64,000 bases of DNA from Trichoplusia ni (lineage: Eukaryota; Arthropoda; Insecta; Lepidoptera; Noctuidae). The DNA is taken from contig NC_039481.1 in assembly GCF_003590095.1 (NCBI RefSeq), positions 2,356,001 through 2,420,000 on the forward strand, given 5' to 3'. How positions within the stretch are numbered: the stretch's first letter is position 1; every line of letters begins with the position of its first letter. Of this stretch, positions 33,849 through 45,700 are shown in pieces. The translations under genes were made by a program, and so were the position numbers. The notes beneath the pieces were generated by a model. The model was not told the origin of the DNA. It did not search any database and saw only the letters and a list, made by a program, of their open reading frames with translations.

Positions 33849-36647
33849 AGGAATGAAGCATGAAAGCATGAAGGGAATGTTTCCTTAACCTATAGACTGT
33901 ATAACTTTAAAAAATAGTATGGTGGCGGATTGTTCGAAGACTGTTTTAAATCACTAGCTAATAAGCAGGATTTAAACCCACATTGACCAACAAACATGTA
34001 CCGACCACTCTCAGCAAATGTACTCAAATCTAGACCCCGGCCATAGATGCTTCTGTTTTATAGCAAGTTCGAATGCAGGCTCTCCACGATAAGATCTCAT
34101 TTCATTAACATAAACAGCGCTTTGTTAATCCTCGCTCCACTGAATGTGAGACGCCGATTTGTCTTTGTTTCTTTCTATTAAAATCAACAGAAAACCACCA
34201 AGAGCCATTTTGTTTTTACCATTTTCAAGTTGGCAACATTGTTGCGCTCCACTACCGCCATTACTTAATAAAATATGGCGATATAACAATGAATGCTTAA
34301 GTCTTTTCTCTTTGTAAATCGTGAGTAAAAACTGTAGTGTCGTTATTTATTTTCATATTCCAGTTTTGCGCAGCTTAATATTCTCGAATAACGGGCAGAT
34401 CGCTTACGTCCATACTCAAGACGTATTGCCTAAAATATAATCATTTTTTGGTGTGTGAAGACATATTGCGTTCTCGTAGGTATTAGACGGCGCTACCCTT
34501 AATGGGCGCTAATCCATCTCAGTCATGTGCACTTCCATTTCCTCGGGACGTGAAGAAACGTTCGGTCATTCTGAACGCCCGGGTATTTCATACTAAATAT
34601 ATGGGGAAAATCGCTTCTACAATAAATAAGTTTGAAACTAAATACCATATTTAGGAAAATATTATTTTTATGTACTAGAACGTTTAATAATAATATAAAA
34701 CTGTAAATAATAATAGAATATCAGAAATATGCTGTATACACCAATCGAACAACATTCTTTTTAATTACGACTTTTAATTTTATTAATTTTCAATTCTCTC
34801 CCACATTCGCATTCCTAAATTCAAGTTTAAAATAATATAACGTTCGCAAAGAAAACAAAACATAATAGAATTCGAAATTCGAATGTTCCACGTGATTACG
34901 TTTCGTTTAACATGGAGGCGCGTTAAGCCCGACTCATTCAAGATCACTCGACATAATTAACGCCTACATTGAGTTATTTACAAGCCCGCATGTGGCGGCG
35001 GAAACGGAACGCGATTGACGTGCCTAATTCTTAAATTATTTACGCAGATCCATCGGAGAAATCCGATAAAAGCCAATTGATACGGAAAGCAAACATACTT
35101 ACTGGTAATATATGGATGGAATCGATTACGATTAACATAATTGTACTGTAATTGTAATTTATTAAAGGATAGTTCTATTTTTACTACGAAATTATGAGTC
35201 ACATTTTTTCATCCATATTATAATTTAGAAGAAAGCATAATTTACATTGACTGCAATTTATTACTCAGCCAACTAGTCGGTCACTCCCCTATTCCGCCAT
35301 ATTTATTTTCTTTTAATGGATTTAATCAATTGACATTTCCGTGACTGCCGCACTTCGAGCGGTTAATGGCTAATTCTACTTCAGTGTTGCCATTTCATTA
35401 TAACTAAAATGCATTATTGGATTTTTATAAATGGATTCGGTTTTCAAATTGAAATAGCAGAAAAAGGTTTTACAAACAGCGCTCTCAGTTATCCTTTTTC
35501 GAATAACGTGTGTTTATTTTTGCAAAATTTTGAATAATGTTCATGTTTGCAACGAGTCATTAAAAATGCATGAGAGAGTTACATAATAACTCCCTAAAAA
35601 AATAAACAACAAATTTTAAACGAACACTACCTACACACATTATTTCAAATTCTGCTTTTTACGCGCATCTAGTTAGTTACTATTACGTTCTTTTTGCTGG
35701 ATTCCTGAACTTTTTTGGTCAAAGTTTAGAATCACATTATGACTGAGATCTCGATGTTTAATCGCAAAATCGTGCCAAAAATCATAGGACAAGCCAGTTA
35801 ACTTATAAAACTACAAGCTATCAGACTCATTACATTTTCATATGAAGCCGACAGTGGGTGTCACCCCATCGATCAGAGCGCTGCTGGTCCACATCCAGCT
35901 CCTACTTAATGTACTTATTGCTGTGATCGATCACCGCCAGAGGACACCCGAATCCATTAAACCGTGTCTAATTGATCGTCGGAGGAATTGAAAACGGCAA
36001 AAAGTAGCCGAGTCTCCCCTCGGCGGACGTCTAAAGTATTCGGCGACTTGGCGTGCAACTATGCAGGAAGTCGGTGGACGACATAGCTCCGACGAAATTT
36101 AGGAAATTCCAGTTGGAAATTGTTTAAATACAAGGGTAATACTTAGTAGCCGGTTCGTAGGTTTGCAAGAATATCTGGTCGCTTCAAGTGCGGGCTTTGA
36201 ATTTATGTGGGTATACTTATGATATACACGGTGTTGCAGTTTTTATTGTATGTAATTAAAATCACGTCATTTTGAAGCATCTGTCGTTCTAAGTAGTGCC
36301 AAGTTCAAAGTACTCAAAGTAGGAAAACAATTTTGTTGCAGTTTTGCCGCTAAATCTATAGACAACAACCAGCTCCAGCCGCAGACAGAATACAATCAAT
36401 TATTCTATACTTTCGTTACACCTGTATTTGTCGAAGAATAGAGAAGCTATTCTGCCATCAATGCTATGCTATACAAGCAATAGCGAAAGTTGTACCAAGT
36501 TAAGCCTTTATGGCAATCTCTCATAAAGGTACAAAATTTGAAATTTGAAACAATACCTAATATGTGTCTTTTAAATGATAATATAGAGGGTAAATATATT
36601 GTAGTGTAATAAACATATAGGTGAGGTTCTACTATCGTACTATAGGC
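33849..36647. other. Non-coding stretch
   Basis: No gene or transposon recognised. The segment 35845-36075 is GC-balanced, with TGTCACCCCATCGATCAGAG and GTGATCGATCACCGCC (the latter containing the palindrome GTGATCGATCAC). It looks like an enhancer-type block rather than decaying repeat. Confidence 0.45.
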
Positions 36648-36724
36648 GCTGACGGCGGCGCTCTGCGCGCGAGGCTCGCGACGCGGCATACCTCGGATTG
36701 CGGGCGCTCCGCCCTGACCCGCAA
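36648..36724. other. GC-rich islet
   Basis: CpG-dense (GACGGCGGCGCTCTGCGCGC and CGAGGCTCGCGACGCGGC). It overlaps the N-terminal part of a chance minus-strand frame (36447-36689). No splice or promoter element ties it to a gene. Confidence 0.45.
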
Positions 36725-36979
36725 CGTGTACACATGATCACACATACTAGTCTAGCTCTAGATAACGCTAAGACCTATATTCGGTGATATTAGAGGATTT
36801 AGGGAACCTGCCTTTGAAATTTTTGTGGGCTGCAAAAATCTCGGTTTTAGGTTGTAAACCAAATACAGTGAAACTTTTTTTAACATACAGTTGTAGTACC
36901 TATTGGACGACAAATGTCAAAATTCAAATGATTTTGGTAATGTTATGTTGAGAGTCTCAGACAGTGGCAGTTTCATTCG

Positions 36980-37105
36980 ACTCAAGGAACTTAATCCTTG
37001 TGTCGCGGGGATTTCACAAACATTCATGCTAGCAACAAGAAACCAAGACTCTGAACATACATTCTCGAATCTTATGCGGGGATCTAGACCACGACACACC
37101 ACGCA
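36980..37105 (-). mobile_element. Degraded tRNA-derived SINE
   Basis: On the minus strand GTGGTCTAGATCCCCGC is a drifted B box with its T-arm. It is followed by a body with ATGTTCAGAGTCTTGG and a distal CCCCGCGACACAAGGATTAA, wording shared by lepidopteran SINEs. The A box is not recognisable. The plus- and minus-strand frames over this region (36903-37235 and 36917-37201) are therefore not genes. Confidence 0.5.
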
Positions 37106-38127
37106 CAGTCCATATACACCAGTCGGGTATCCAAACATAACTTCACGTACTACAAAATTATATAGCAAAAATGTTCCCTCCAGGCCATTCAAAGCGAACA
37201 AGAGGCCTGCCGCTAGTATGCCTGTAATTCCATAAATCCTTTCTCCAAAATCGTTTCAAGAACAAAAAAGTCTTTTCTTAAGACAGCCTCTGTCCTGAAG
37301 GTATTGGCTCACAATGGAGCGTGATTGCGCCGTGTGCCTGCATAAATCACGGCCGTTATTGTGTGGTCTAATGCATAAGGGTCCCGGCGAAATTACTCAA
37401 CACCGATACATGTACCGCACGACAAGTTTAGTGCCATACTGTGGAGGGAACAAGGAATCCGGTCTTAAAAATTTGTAGACTTGTGTTATTTGTTACCATG
37501 TGGGAGAATTGAAAAAAAAGAACGGCAAGATATGTAATGTATCTTCACAGTTTTGAGTGTACAAATGCTTTAATTCGTAGACTATTTTTACTTCAAAAAA
37601 CAGAGAGGTTTAATATAATTGCCTTATTACAACTGTCCTTTTTTACCACATAAAAGATCGCTGCTACTAATAAACCCGACCACACTCTGCATTAAATATT
37701 ACCACAGCATATTCACCGGTATATGAATGCGACAATGAGACAAAGACATACTTTCGCAGCGGGCTTTAAATTAGGTTAATTAACTTAAACATACTTACAT
37801 AATTTTAGTTCACCTGCACCGAGTTACATGCGGCTACAACTTTAGTTCCGCGGGATGAAACAATACGGTTACCGTATGTGCTTTAAATTAAACTTCGTTT
37901 TTTGGTCTTATTTACTTTTAAACTACCATTAGTATTAACTTGCTGTTTTTTCAAGTACTGAGATATATGTGTAACCCTCTCTGCTACAAGCTTCTAATAA
38001 TAAATAGGGGAAGTTTGGCTGCATGAATATAATTTTCAAAATTTAAGTGCGGTACACCTGCCGGTATGGCCATTCTTTTTCCTTTTGGAGCCTCTATCTG
38101 TCTATTATACAGCCAGGCCAGAACAAA

Positions 38128-38215
38128 CATTCGTAAAATCGTAAACCTCACAAATGCATGCCCTACGCGGAAATCGAACCACTGCTCACCACACGGCCAT
38201 CCGCACATAAGCTAC
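38128..38215 (-). mobile_element. tRNA-derived SINE head fragment
   Basis: The minus strand reads GTAGCTTATGTGCGGATGGC, then GTGTGGTGAGCAGTGGTTCG with the B box GGTTCGATTTC, then CGCGTAGGGCATGCATTTGT. A good B box and T-arm-like CGCG remain, while the body after about 60 nt is lost. It abuts another repeat at 38226. Confidence 0.6.
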
Positions 38216-38225
38216 TTTTGGTTTA

Positions 38226-38470
38226 TACTAGCTGACCCAGCAAACGTTGTTTTGCCTCATAAATTATTTCTAGTTGTATGTATTTTTTACGGCCACATTA
38301 TAAAAAAATAAAAACAAAAAATTTTAAGCAAAAGGGTTGCTTAAAATTTTTTGGATCACTTAGGAGTACCAGATCTACTGAATACGCATATAAAATTTGG
38401 TAAAATCGGTTAAGCCTTTTCGAAGGAGTACAATAACTAACATCGTGACACGGGAATTTTATATATAAGA
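38226..38470 (+). mobile_element. Widespread insect interspersed repeat (CTAGCTGACCCAGC type)
   Basis: It begins TACTAGCTGACCCAGCAAAC and ends with AAATCGGTTAAGCCTTTTCG, GACACGGGAATTTTATATAT and AAGATG. I recognise this start/end pair from many insect genomes, where it commonly forms the terminal part of non-LTR or rolling-circle repeats. The class cannot be settled here. No ORF. The hairpin at 38315-38353 lies inside. Confidence 0.65.
38315..38353. repeat. Perfect 17-bp hairpin inside the interspersed repeat
   Basis: CAAAAAATTTTAAGCAA (38315-38331), loop AAGGG, TTGCTTAAAATTTTTTG (38337-38353). All 17 pairs match. It is AT-rich, so the stability is modest. Confidence 0.75.
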
Positions 38471-39085
38471 TGTTACACTTTTATGTATCTTAACAACAGT
38501 TTAACAATAGCAACATGCATATGGTTAAGTTCGAGCAAACCGAAACCACCAACCACCTACCACCACCAACACAAAATCCACCTTCATTGATTTTAATTTA
38601 TACTATAATTTGAATTATATTCAAAATGCTAACCTGTCTAAATTAAACTAAGACAGACTGAGTTACTAGACCGATTCGCCTCCTCCGCTTACCAATTGCG
38701 GCAAAACATAATTCTCCTCAGATTCCTTCTAAGAAATCTTAGATAATGCGTTCCAGGTTCGATGCTCGTTTCACTCATTTATTCCACTCGCTCCTTGTTC
38801 GTAATTGTTCCCTTTGTTACTTTACCAAGGTACTTAGTAAAGGTATTCTCGAGAAATATTAACTTAATATCAATTATAACTGTAATTAAATTAGACCTTC
38901 GCAGACGACTATTAAAATCTCAGTTCTTTGGTACGAAGTTTGAGATGGAGACCGAATTTGAATATGTTCAGAGCTGTTGAATTGTTCTATCTTAAAGCTA
39001 ATAATAGTTAGGGTACTGGCAGAGAAGAGCTTTAAGCAAAGGCTTGAAAATGTTGTGGAATAAAGATTAGTCAAAATATCTATAT

Positions 39086-39330
39086 ATACTAATATATAAA
39101 TCTGAAGAGTTTGTTTGTTTGTTTGAACGCGCTAATCTCAGGAACTACTGGTCCAAATTGAAAAATCCTTTTTGTGTTGAATAGGCCATTCATCAAGGAA
39201 GGCTTTAGGCAATAAACCATCACGCTGCGACTAATGGGAGCGAAGATACAATGGAAAATGTGAAAAAAAACAGGGCAGGTAAAAATCATAACTTATAACT
39301 ACCCACGGGGACAAAGTCGCGGGCAAGAGA
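39086..39330. mobile_element. Widespread insect interspersed repeat (GTCGCGGGCAA-end type)
   Basis: It starts TACTAATATATAAATCTGAA and GAGTTTGTTTGTTTG, has CGCTAATCTCAGGAACTACT, GGAAGGCTTTAGGC and CATCACGCTGCGACTAATGG, and ends ACGGGGACAAAGTCGCGGGC. This is a very common lepidopteran repeat, non-coding and probably non-autonomous. I am not certain whether it is rolling-circle or LINE-derived. Confidence 0.7.
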
Positions 39331-42300
39331 CTTTATTTCGCAAATGTGAGTCATGTTTTAAACGTGCGTTCATACGATGATATAATAATTAAAAGGAAGA
39401 ACCATAAATAATGCAAAAATAATATACATAATTAATCTTATTTGGTACACTCTTCAAACTAGATCAAATCAATACAGTATTTTTTAAAAACCAACCTTAA
39501 AATTATTCGTTACTTAAAACAACATTATATGGGTCTTTAATTATAACATGCCGCCAATACAGAATTGACCATATAAACTATAGTTTGACTATCAACAAAC
39601 TAGGGTGTGTTTTTGCAAACTATATTTGAACAACCAAAGCGAAATATTATCACTATATAATAATCATTTTGGCTGAACGTTTGGCCACAGCAAACTGATA
39701 AATAACAACAGCTATTAATTATAACAAAATATCTAATGTAACATCTATTACGTAACAAATACTCCCTATTATCGATATTTCGATATTTCCAGTATTTTAT
39801 TATCCTATTCCATTTCCACCAACACATCAGATATCGTAAAATGTTAAGGCACTTTTGAATTACGTATCGAGTATAAATATCTACGTCAAATCATAAATAT
39901 CGGAGATCGACAAAATAAAATAAAAGCTACGGAACCCGTAAACAGGTCGTTATCCCGGGACATGTCCAAATCTATTGTCTCCAAATACTTTACATGCTAA
40001 TGGCCACTTAATTTGGTCCAGTTGATACCACTTTACGATTAAAGTTAGAAGTATCACACTTCCGAAATGCTCTCTGAAGATCTTTTACGGACAATTAATA
40101 TTTCAGTGATAGAAAGTCTTTTTGGACTATATTAGTCATAAAATAACAAACATTTTCTGATGATGTTTTATAGTATTTTCATCGTGTTCACAATTTTCTC
40201 TGTAGTGGTTTTTCTATGTTAATCTCTGACGTGTACAATGGTCTTGCGCAAGTGCGCGGGTGGTCCGGCCACCCAGCCGCATCACAGTTATCGATAACGC
40301 ACCACACTAGGCCCACTAAAGTGCGTTACATGTCGATTTTATCGAGCGCTTTAATTATAATAGTTGGCCGCCGCCTCTATTTATCGATGACCAAGAAATA
40401 TGAGATAGGTCGACAAGGAAGCTTAATGTACCAGAGATAACCTCTGCCGTCGATTTATTTTGACGTTTGCTTTTATTATCTGTGCTACGATGGTTTTTGA
40501 TAGTCGCTAAGTCCACGGCTAGCGACATAAGACGCGAGCACGGGCTTAATGCTCCATTCATTCTTATTTGTCGTTCATTCATGTGAGATTACTTTTTGAG
40601 TCCCAAGTTTCTAATGAGACACCACTGTGTAGGATTTAAAGTGCTGCATCAGCTTCGTCATTTACCGTTGGCAAACAAAAAGATAATCACAGCAATTAAA
40701 ATGATTTAATGAATAATAAATTAACAAAATAAAATGAATATTTAAACATAACATATCACGCAAATCCCGTAATTAATAGATAACATAAACACCCGCACTA
40801 ATGAACAACGCATTACGTCATTTCGGTTTCCAATTTGCCCCTCGTACAATGTTGATTGGTGTGAGAACCTTCAATATCAACGTAATCGGCTTTTAATTAC
40901 CGGTCCCAAACAAATCCGCATCGCGACCGGGCACGGGTCGTAGCGCCGGACTCCCGGCCGCCCGGCACCCCGCGCCCCAACAATGCCGGCATCTGACGTA
41001 TCGACGATTTAGAAACGGTTCCTGTGATTCGATGCGCGAATCCCTGACGGTATTTCCTTACGAAGTATCTTAATTGTGGCTAATTGCAAGAAAAGCCCTC
41101 CCATTAGAGCCCTCCTCGCAAAGAGTAAACGAATTAACAGACACGTAGCTCGCTAACAAAGAGGCGGTAAATTCGTTTTAAACACCCCGGTACAGGTGCG
41201 AAAAAGCCAGCTCTAAGTAGAATAGATTAAAGTATGCTAAAACAACAAGGCCAGATTTCACTGCGATAAAATCATAAAGTTCCATTTTTCTGTTGAGGTA
41301 ATAACAAAACACCGTTTTTTGTTTCATATAAAAGAACGGCGCCATAGATTTTCTTCTATACATTGGAACGTTGTTTCGTTCAAATTAGGAATTGCGCTGC
41401 GTTTTGTTTCTGCGTCGCATGTATTACAAAGTGGGCCGTTAATGTGGCGGTTAATTGACCGACTCATTAGTGGCAGACAGTGGCGGAAGGCGGCATCTCT
41501 TCTGAACTATACTCAGCGTGACAACCGACCACCTTCGCTTCTAAGTCCAGGGTGCAAGATCGAATTTCCTGTGAAAACTTCATCTTTATACTTGGAAGTG
41601 TTTAGAATCGTGCGAACTGCATTCGGTTTCCGCTCTCGCAAGTTCAATACCACCATGACTGCACTTAGGGCTACCGTGTATTTTCAGTTAAAAGATGCCG
41701 TGAATTTCTCTGAATGGACGATTTTAAAATGTTGACTAAATTGAGCACCTACATTTTACTTTAACTGAAATGTTATTGTATTTCTCTTTATCTATAAATT
41801 GAATAATCTAGTAAAACATTTAACCAAAGCCACAATAGTAAAAGCTTCAGGAGTATAAAATGAACCGAAATATTTGACCAATTCCGCTCACTAGGGCCGC
41901 ATACGATAACAACACAACAGCCCTAATTGCGGTAGTCAGGTGCGGAAATTAAACGCGTCGGATATAATCTGTGCCGACGTTTATGTGCGTCTGTAGGTAT
42001 GATACAAGTGCACTAATCGTCCGCAGAGCCGCACATTAAATTGAACGCACTTGACAATTAGTGCGTAATATGGTGCACGTTAAAGCCAGGATTGCTGATG
42101 CAATTTTGCTAATTAATCTGTCGATAAACCGTGGTTTTCTACGAACCGATAATGTATCCGGACTAAAAGGATACAAAAGCCATTTAAAGATCAATTTATG
42201 AAGAAATATAAATTTTATAGTGTTTTGTGTTTTGCTGAAAACATTTATCACCAAGGGTATCTTTATTTTAGGAATAGAATTGTAAAAAGAATCATTTCAT

Positions 42301-42631
42301 TACTAAGATGACACTTTTGAAAATACACATTACTTTTGCACCTCTATTTTCTCGAAGTTGACTCATTCTTTTCCACAATAAACTTACAGAGTAATAACTA
42401 GACAGAAAAATATAAAATGTACGAAAATCGCCCCTGTGGCGCGTCTGCCTCGCGCGTCGCCACGGCCGGCTGACCAAAGCAACAATAATAGTTTCATCAG
42501 CTAACATCTACTCGCTATGTGTGAAACTTACGTTCTAACATTCTACTAGGTATTTCAGAACTTAGTAACAAGAACATTTAACTCGTGTTCATACGTACCT
42601 ACTGTTGGATATTTAGTTCAATGTATTAATG
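39331..42631. other. Non-coding, transposon-poor stretch
   Basis: No gene recognised. The longest open frame (41319-41735 plus, 138 aa) has no domain resemblance and no splice support. A GC islet at 40905-40995 (CGGGCACGGGTCGTAGCGCC and CCGGCCGCCCGGCACCCC) stands out and could be regulatory. Confidence 0.45.
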
Positions 42632-42657
42632 TTCTTTATTTTTCTTTTCAGGTAAGT
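42624..42657 (+). promoter_or_regulatory. Putative recursive splice site (CAG|GTAAGT)
   Basis: A branch-point-like TATTAAT (42624-42630) is followed by the pyrimidine tract TTCTTTATTTTTCTTTTCAG, ending at 42651. This is fused without a gap to a perfect donor GTAAGT (42652-42657). Acceptor and donor juxtaposed at zero distance is the defining signature of ratcheting points that divide very long introns in flies. The site would act co-transcriptionally in the nucleus. If real, a gene is transcribed on the plus strand through this region and both flanking exons lie far away or outside the window. Confidence 0.55.
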
Positions 42658-42697
42658 ACGTCCAAACTCTTCTGGAATACTTTGGTGTTTTTGTAGG
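42652..42697 (+). other. Possible RS-exon or 46-nt micro-exon after the recursive site
   Basis: A second good donor, GTGAGT, begins at 42698, so the recursive acceptor also defines a 46-nt exon. One frame is open through it (first two bases completing a codon, then KYVQTLLEYFGVFV). Two other readings stop. In flies and vertebrates, such cryptic exons downstream of recursive sites help define the acceptor and are then skipped. A true micro-exon is the alternative. I do not recognise the peptide. Confidence 0.4.
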
Positions 42698-42703
42698 GTG
42701 AGT

Positions 42704-45700
42704 TTTTGTAAGTTAGCAAAATTGTATCAAATTAGGAATAAGGCTGACAATTAATAATGGTAATTTCATTATTAATAGTCATCAGTCTATATTTACCTCT
42801 TCATGTATTCTCGCCTCTACTGGCTTTTTCATTTTCTCCTAAGAATAAAACACTCAGTCCTATTTCATGTCAGAGAAATAATAACATTTAGTCTGCTCAT
42901 AATCCGAATGATCCACAATTTACATTCAGTTTCATAAACCACAAGAAAACCACTTCCACCGAAATATGTAAACAGAAAAACATTTCCAAGTTTGTGGTAA
43001 TATTCAACCTCCTTAACAAAAGGTTCTAAACCTCCTTCATTACTTTTAAGCGGGAACGGCGGCCATCTTTCTCCGGTGTCGCAGACGAGTCGCAACTGTC
43101 TCCAACCTCTACGTCACGACATTAAAACTTCTGGATAAGGCTCGAGAAACATCAAAGTTTTTCATTTTCATTTACATATTTTCGTGTGGGGAGAAAATGT
43201 TTTAGATGTTATCTTAGTGCTTTTAGGACATAGATGTATGCTGGATGGAACGAATGGGAGAGCGAGTTAAAGCACTATGACTCAGTAGAACTTTGTCTTC
43301 TATTTTCCCACTTACCTACTATCTAAATATATTCCTAATCTCCATAGCTACTGTTGTCAATATTTAAAGCCACAGACAGAATTGTCAAAAGCTGTAACTG
43401 TCAAGTGATGCAGAAGTGTCAAACCTCGTCATAAGGCATAAGCATACGTATCCACACACATTAATATTCAGTGAGCTCCTCTCATGAATGTCAGCCGTAC
43501 ATTAATTATCACACAGTTGAGGCATATCTAGTCACACTCGCGACAACACTCAACTCGTAAAACTGAATTAAAAGCGTGAAAACGCCGAAGTTGCGATGTG
43601 TGATGAATTGCCGGTAATGCGCGCTCGCGAGCGGCGCCCTGTATGACTTGTGTCTCGTTAAAACTTATACAATGTTTGTTATGTTATCATTTTTATTTTT
43701 AAATTCCTTACGCAAAATAATTTTCCCGCAAAACATAAATAAAGCCAAAGAATATACACTTAAAAAACCACTTCTTTGTTTAAGTACTAAAAGAAATGCT
43801 GGATCTTGTTCAAACGTGAATACTTCAATAGTTCTTGTTCTGCAAAGAAAGGAACATTAATAACAGCGAGTGTTCAGTAAAGGCTACCATATTCTCCTTT
43901 AGTGTTTGTAGTTATCAACTGAACTGGCAAATAGAGGCCGTTACGTGATCGTATTAAGCACGTACGTCTATAATACATACATCTCGGTACAAGTTTTCCT
44001 TAACGAGCTAGACTTTCCCAGAGTATTTTATTCTACGAAGGCCGGCTAAACAGCCAGCAACCATTACTATAATGCGTATAGTCCTTTATCACACCAAATG
44101 ACAGCTTCCAGTTAATGTTCGAATGAATTTAAATTGGTAATTATTAATAACGAACTTTGTGTCTGTCGTTAAAATTATCCGAAATCCATTTAGCTCGGTC
44201 TGATTTAAAAATAGAAGTACATTTTTTTGTGAATCGAATAAATACTCTTTGAGAATAATGAGATGACATAAAAGCTTTTTAAATAATTCACTTTTGGACA
44301 TTTTAAAACGTTATTTTGAATTATAGTTTCGAATTAAGAATTTTGTTTTAAACCGTCGTTTACGTCAATGTCTTTAATTGTTGTGATGATTTAATTCGTT
44401 GTTCATTAATTATGGTGTGGCTGTTAACCAGATAGGTTAATTTAGATGAGGCGTAATGCATAGATTACACGTAGATTTGTGATGGAGATAACTAAGATAA
44501 TGATAAAGTTACGAGATTACTGCTTTACTACTAACTGAGATTGTAATACAGAGTAATTAGAATGGATATTACCCGATCATAATTTAATAAACACATGTTT
44601 TATAGATCTATCGCGACTTATATCCAGTTATAGCGATGATCTACAAAGCTTACTTAAATATGCAAGCAATTTTAATTCCCTTTACCCAAGATAAAACAAC
44701 TTTAGGTTGACTGTCGCCAAATTTCCCATGTAAATTATCAAAACCATGCAAATGTTGGCGCACGACAAGTGACCCGAAACATGCGGCAGAGCAGGTAGAC
44801 ATAATTAATTCTTAGCCAACTATGCCTGTATGTATGAATATTAAATGCGCTAAGAGATAAAATGGTAATGCGTGCATATGCATGCATATTTATATGCGGC
44901 GAGTTAGGGGGCGGATAACGCCTAGATCGGATTAACTCCGGTTATTATTGCGATGTGGGATTAATAATATTTTTTATGGGAATAACAGGAGTAAACATCG
45001 TTATGTAGCGGGTTTATAGCTTTGTGATGACGGTAGTCGATTAAATAAGTTGTTACGTTTATTATGCCTATCCTAGGTGTCAAGTTGGTATTTTTAGATT
45101 CTCGTTTCATTGACGATGTCTCGTGGAATGGGCATTAGGATCTTGGAGATTACACAGGAAATTGCTTGAAATTATAATCTTTTTTTACATTTTATATAGA
45201 AATGGGATACAAATATAAGAAATAGCTTACAATTTTATTAAGAAAAAAATGATTAATAACTACTTGCTATTTTTTTTAGTTCAATCTGTCATAAATTCAA
45301 GCAGACAATTACTATAAAAGACTTTCATTTATATTCTATAGAAACTGAAATTATTACCATTTACTACAAATAAAATAAATATTTAAATGGAATTCTATAT
45401 TAGTATACCAATGTACGTGTCTGGTGCCAAACATAATGAAGTACTCTCTGGAATTAATCAGTTCGGTCTGATAAAAGTGGCGCTTCTAATTAAGTAATGT
45501 GCTGGATTGGCAAGGCTTAGTGAATTATTTCGTATTCTCGCAATAGGTGAGAATTCGAGTGTTAATTAGATATACGACTTTACTGGGATATTAAATTCTG
45601 TAGTTAAGTCACAGCTTTCGACAAATATAGATACAGAGGCAAATTGTAGAGGCTTTTTGTACTGATTTTTGTTAGATATGATATTAAACTATGTTTATCG

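Noticed and set aside
36903..37235. 110-aa and 94-aa frames on opposite strands
   Set aside because: They cover a degraded SINE (B-box-like GGTCTAGATCCCC and distal body).
41319..41735. 138-aa plus-strand frame, the longest non-transposon frame
   Set aside because: No domain, no splice or promoter context, and mixed codon usage. A frame of this size is expected by chance once in a window this long.
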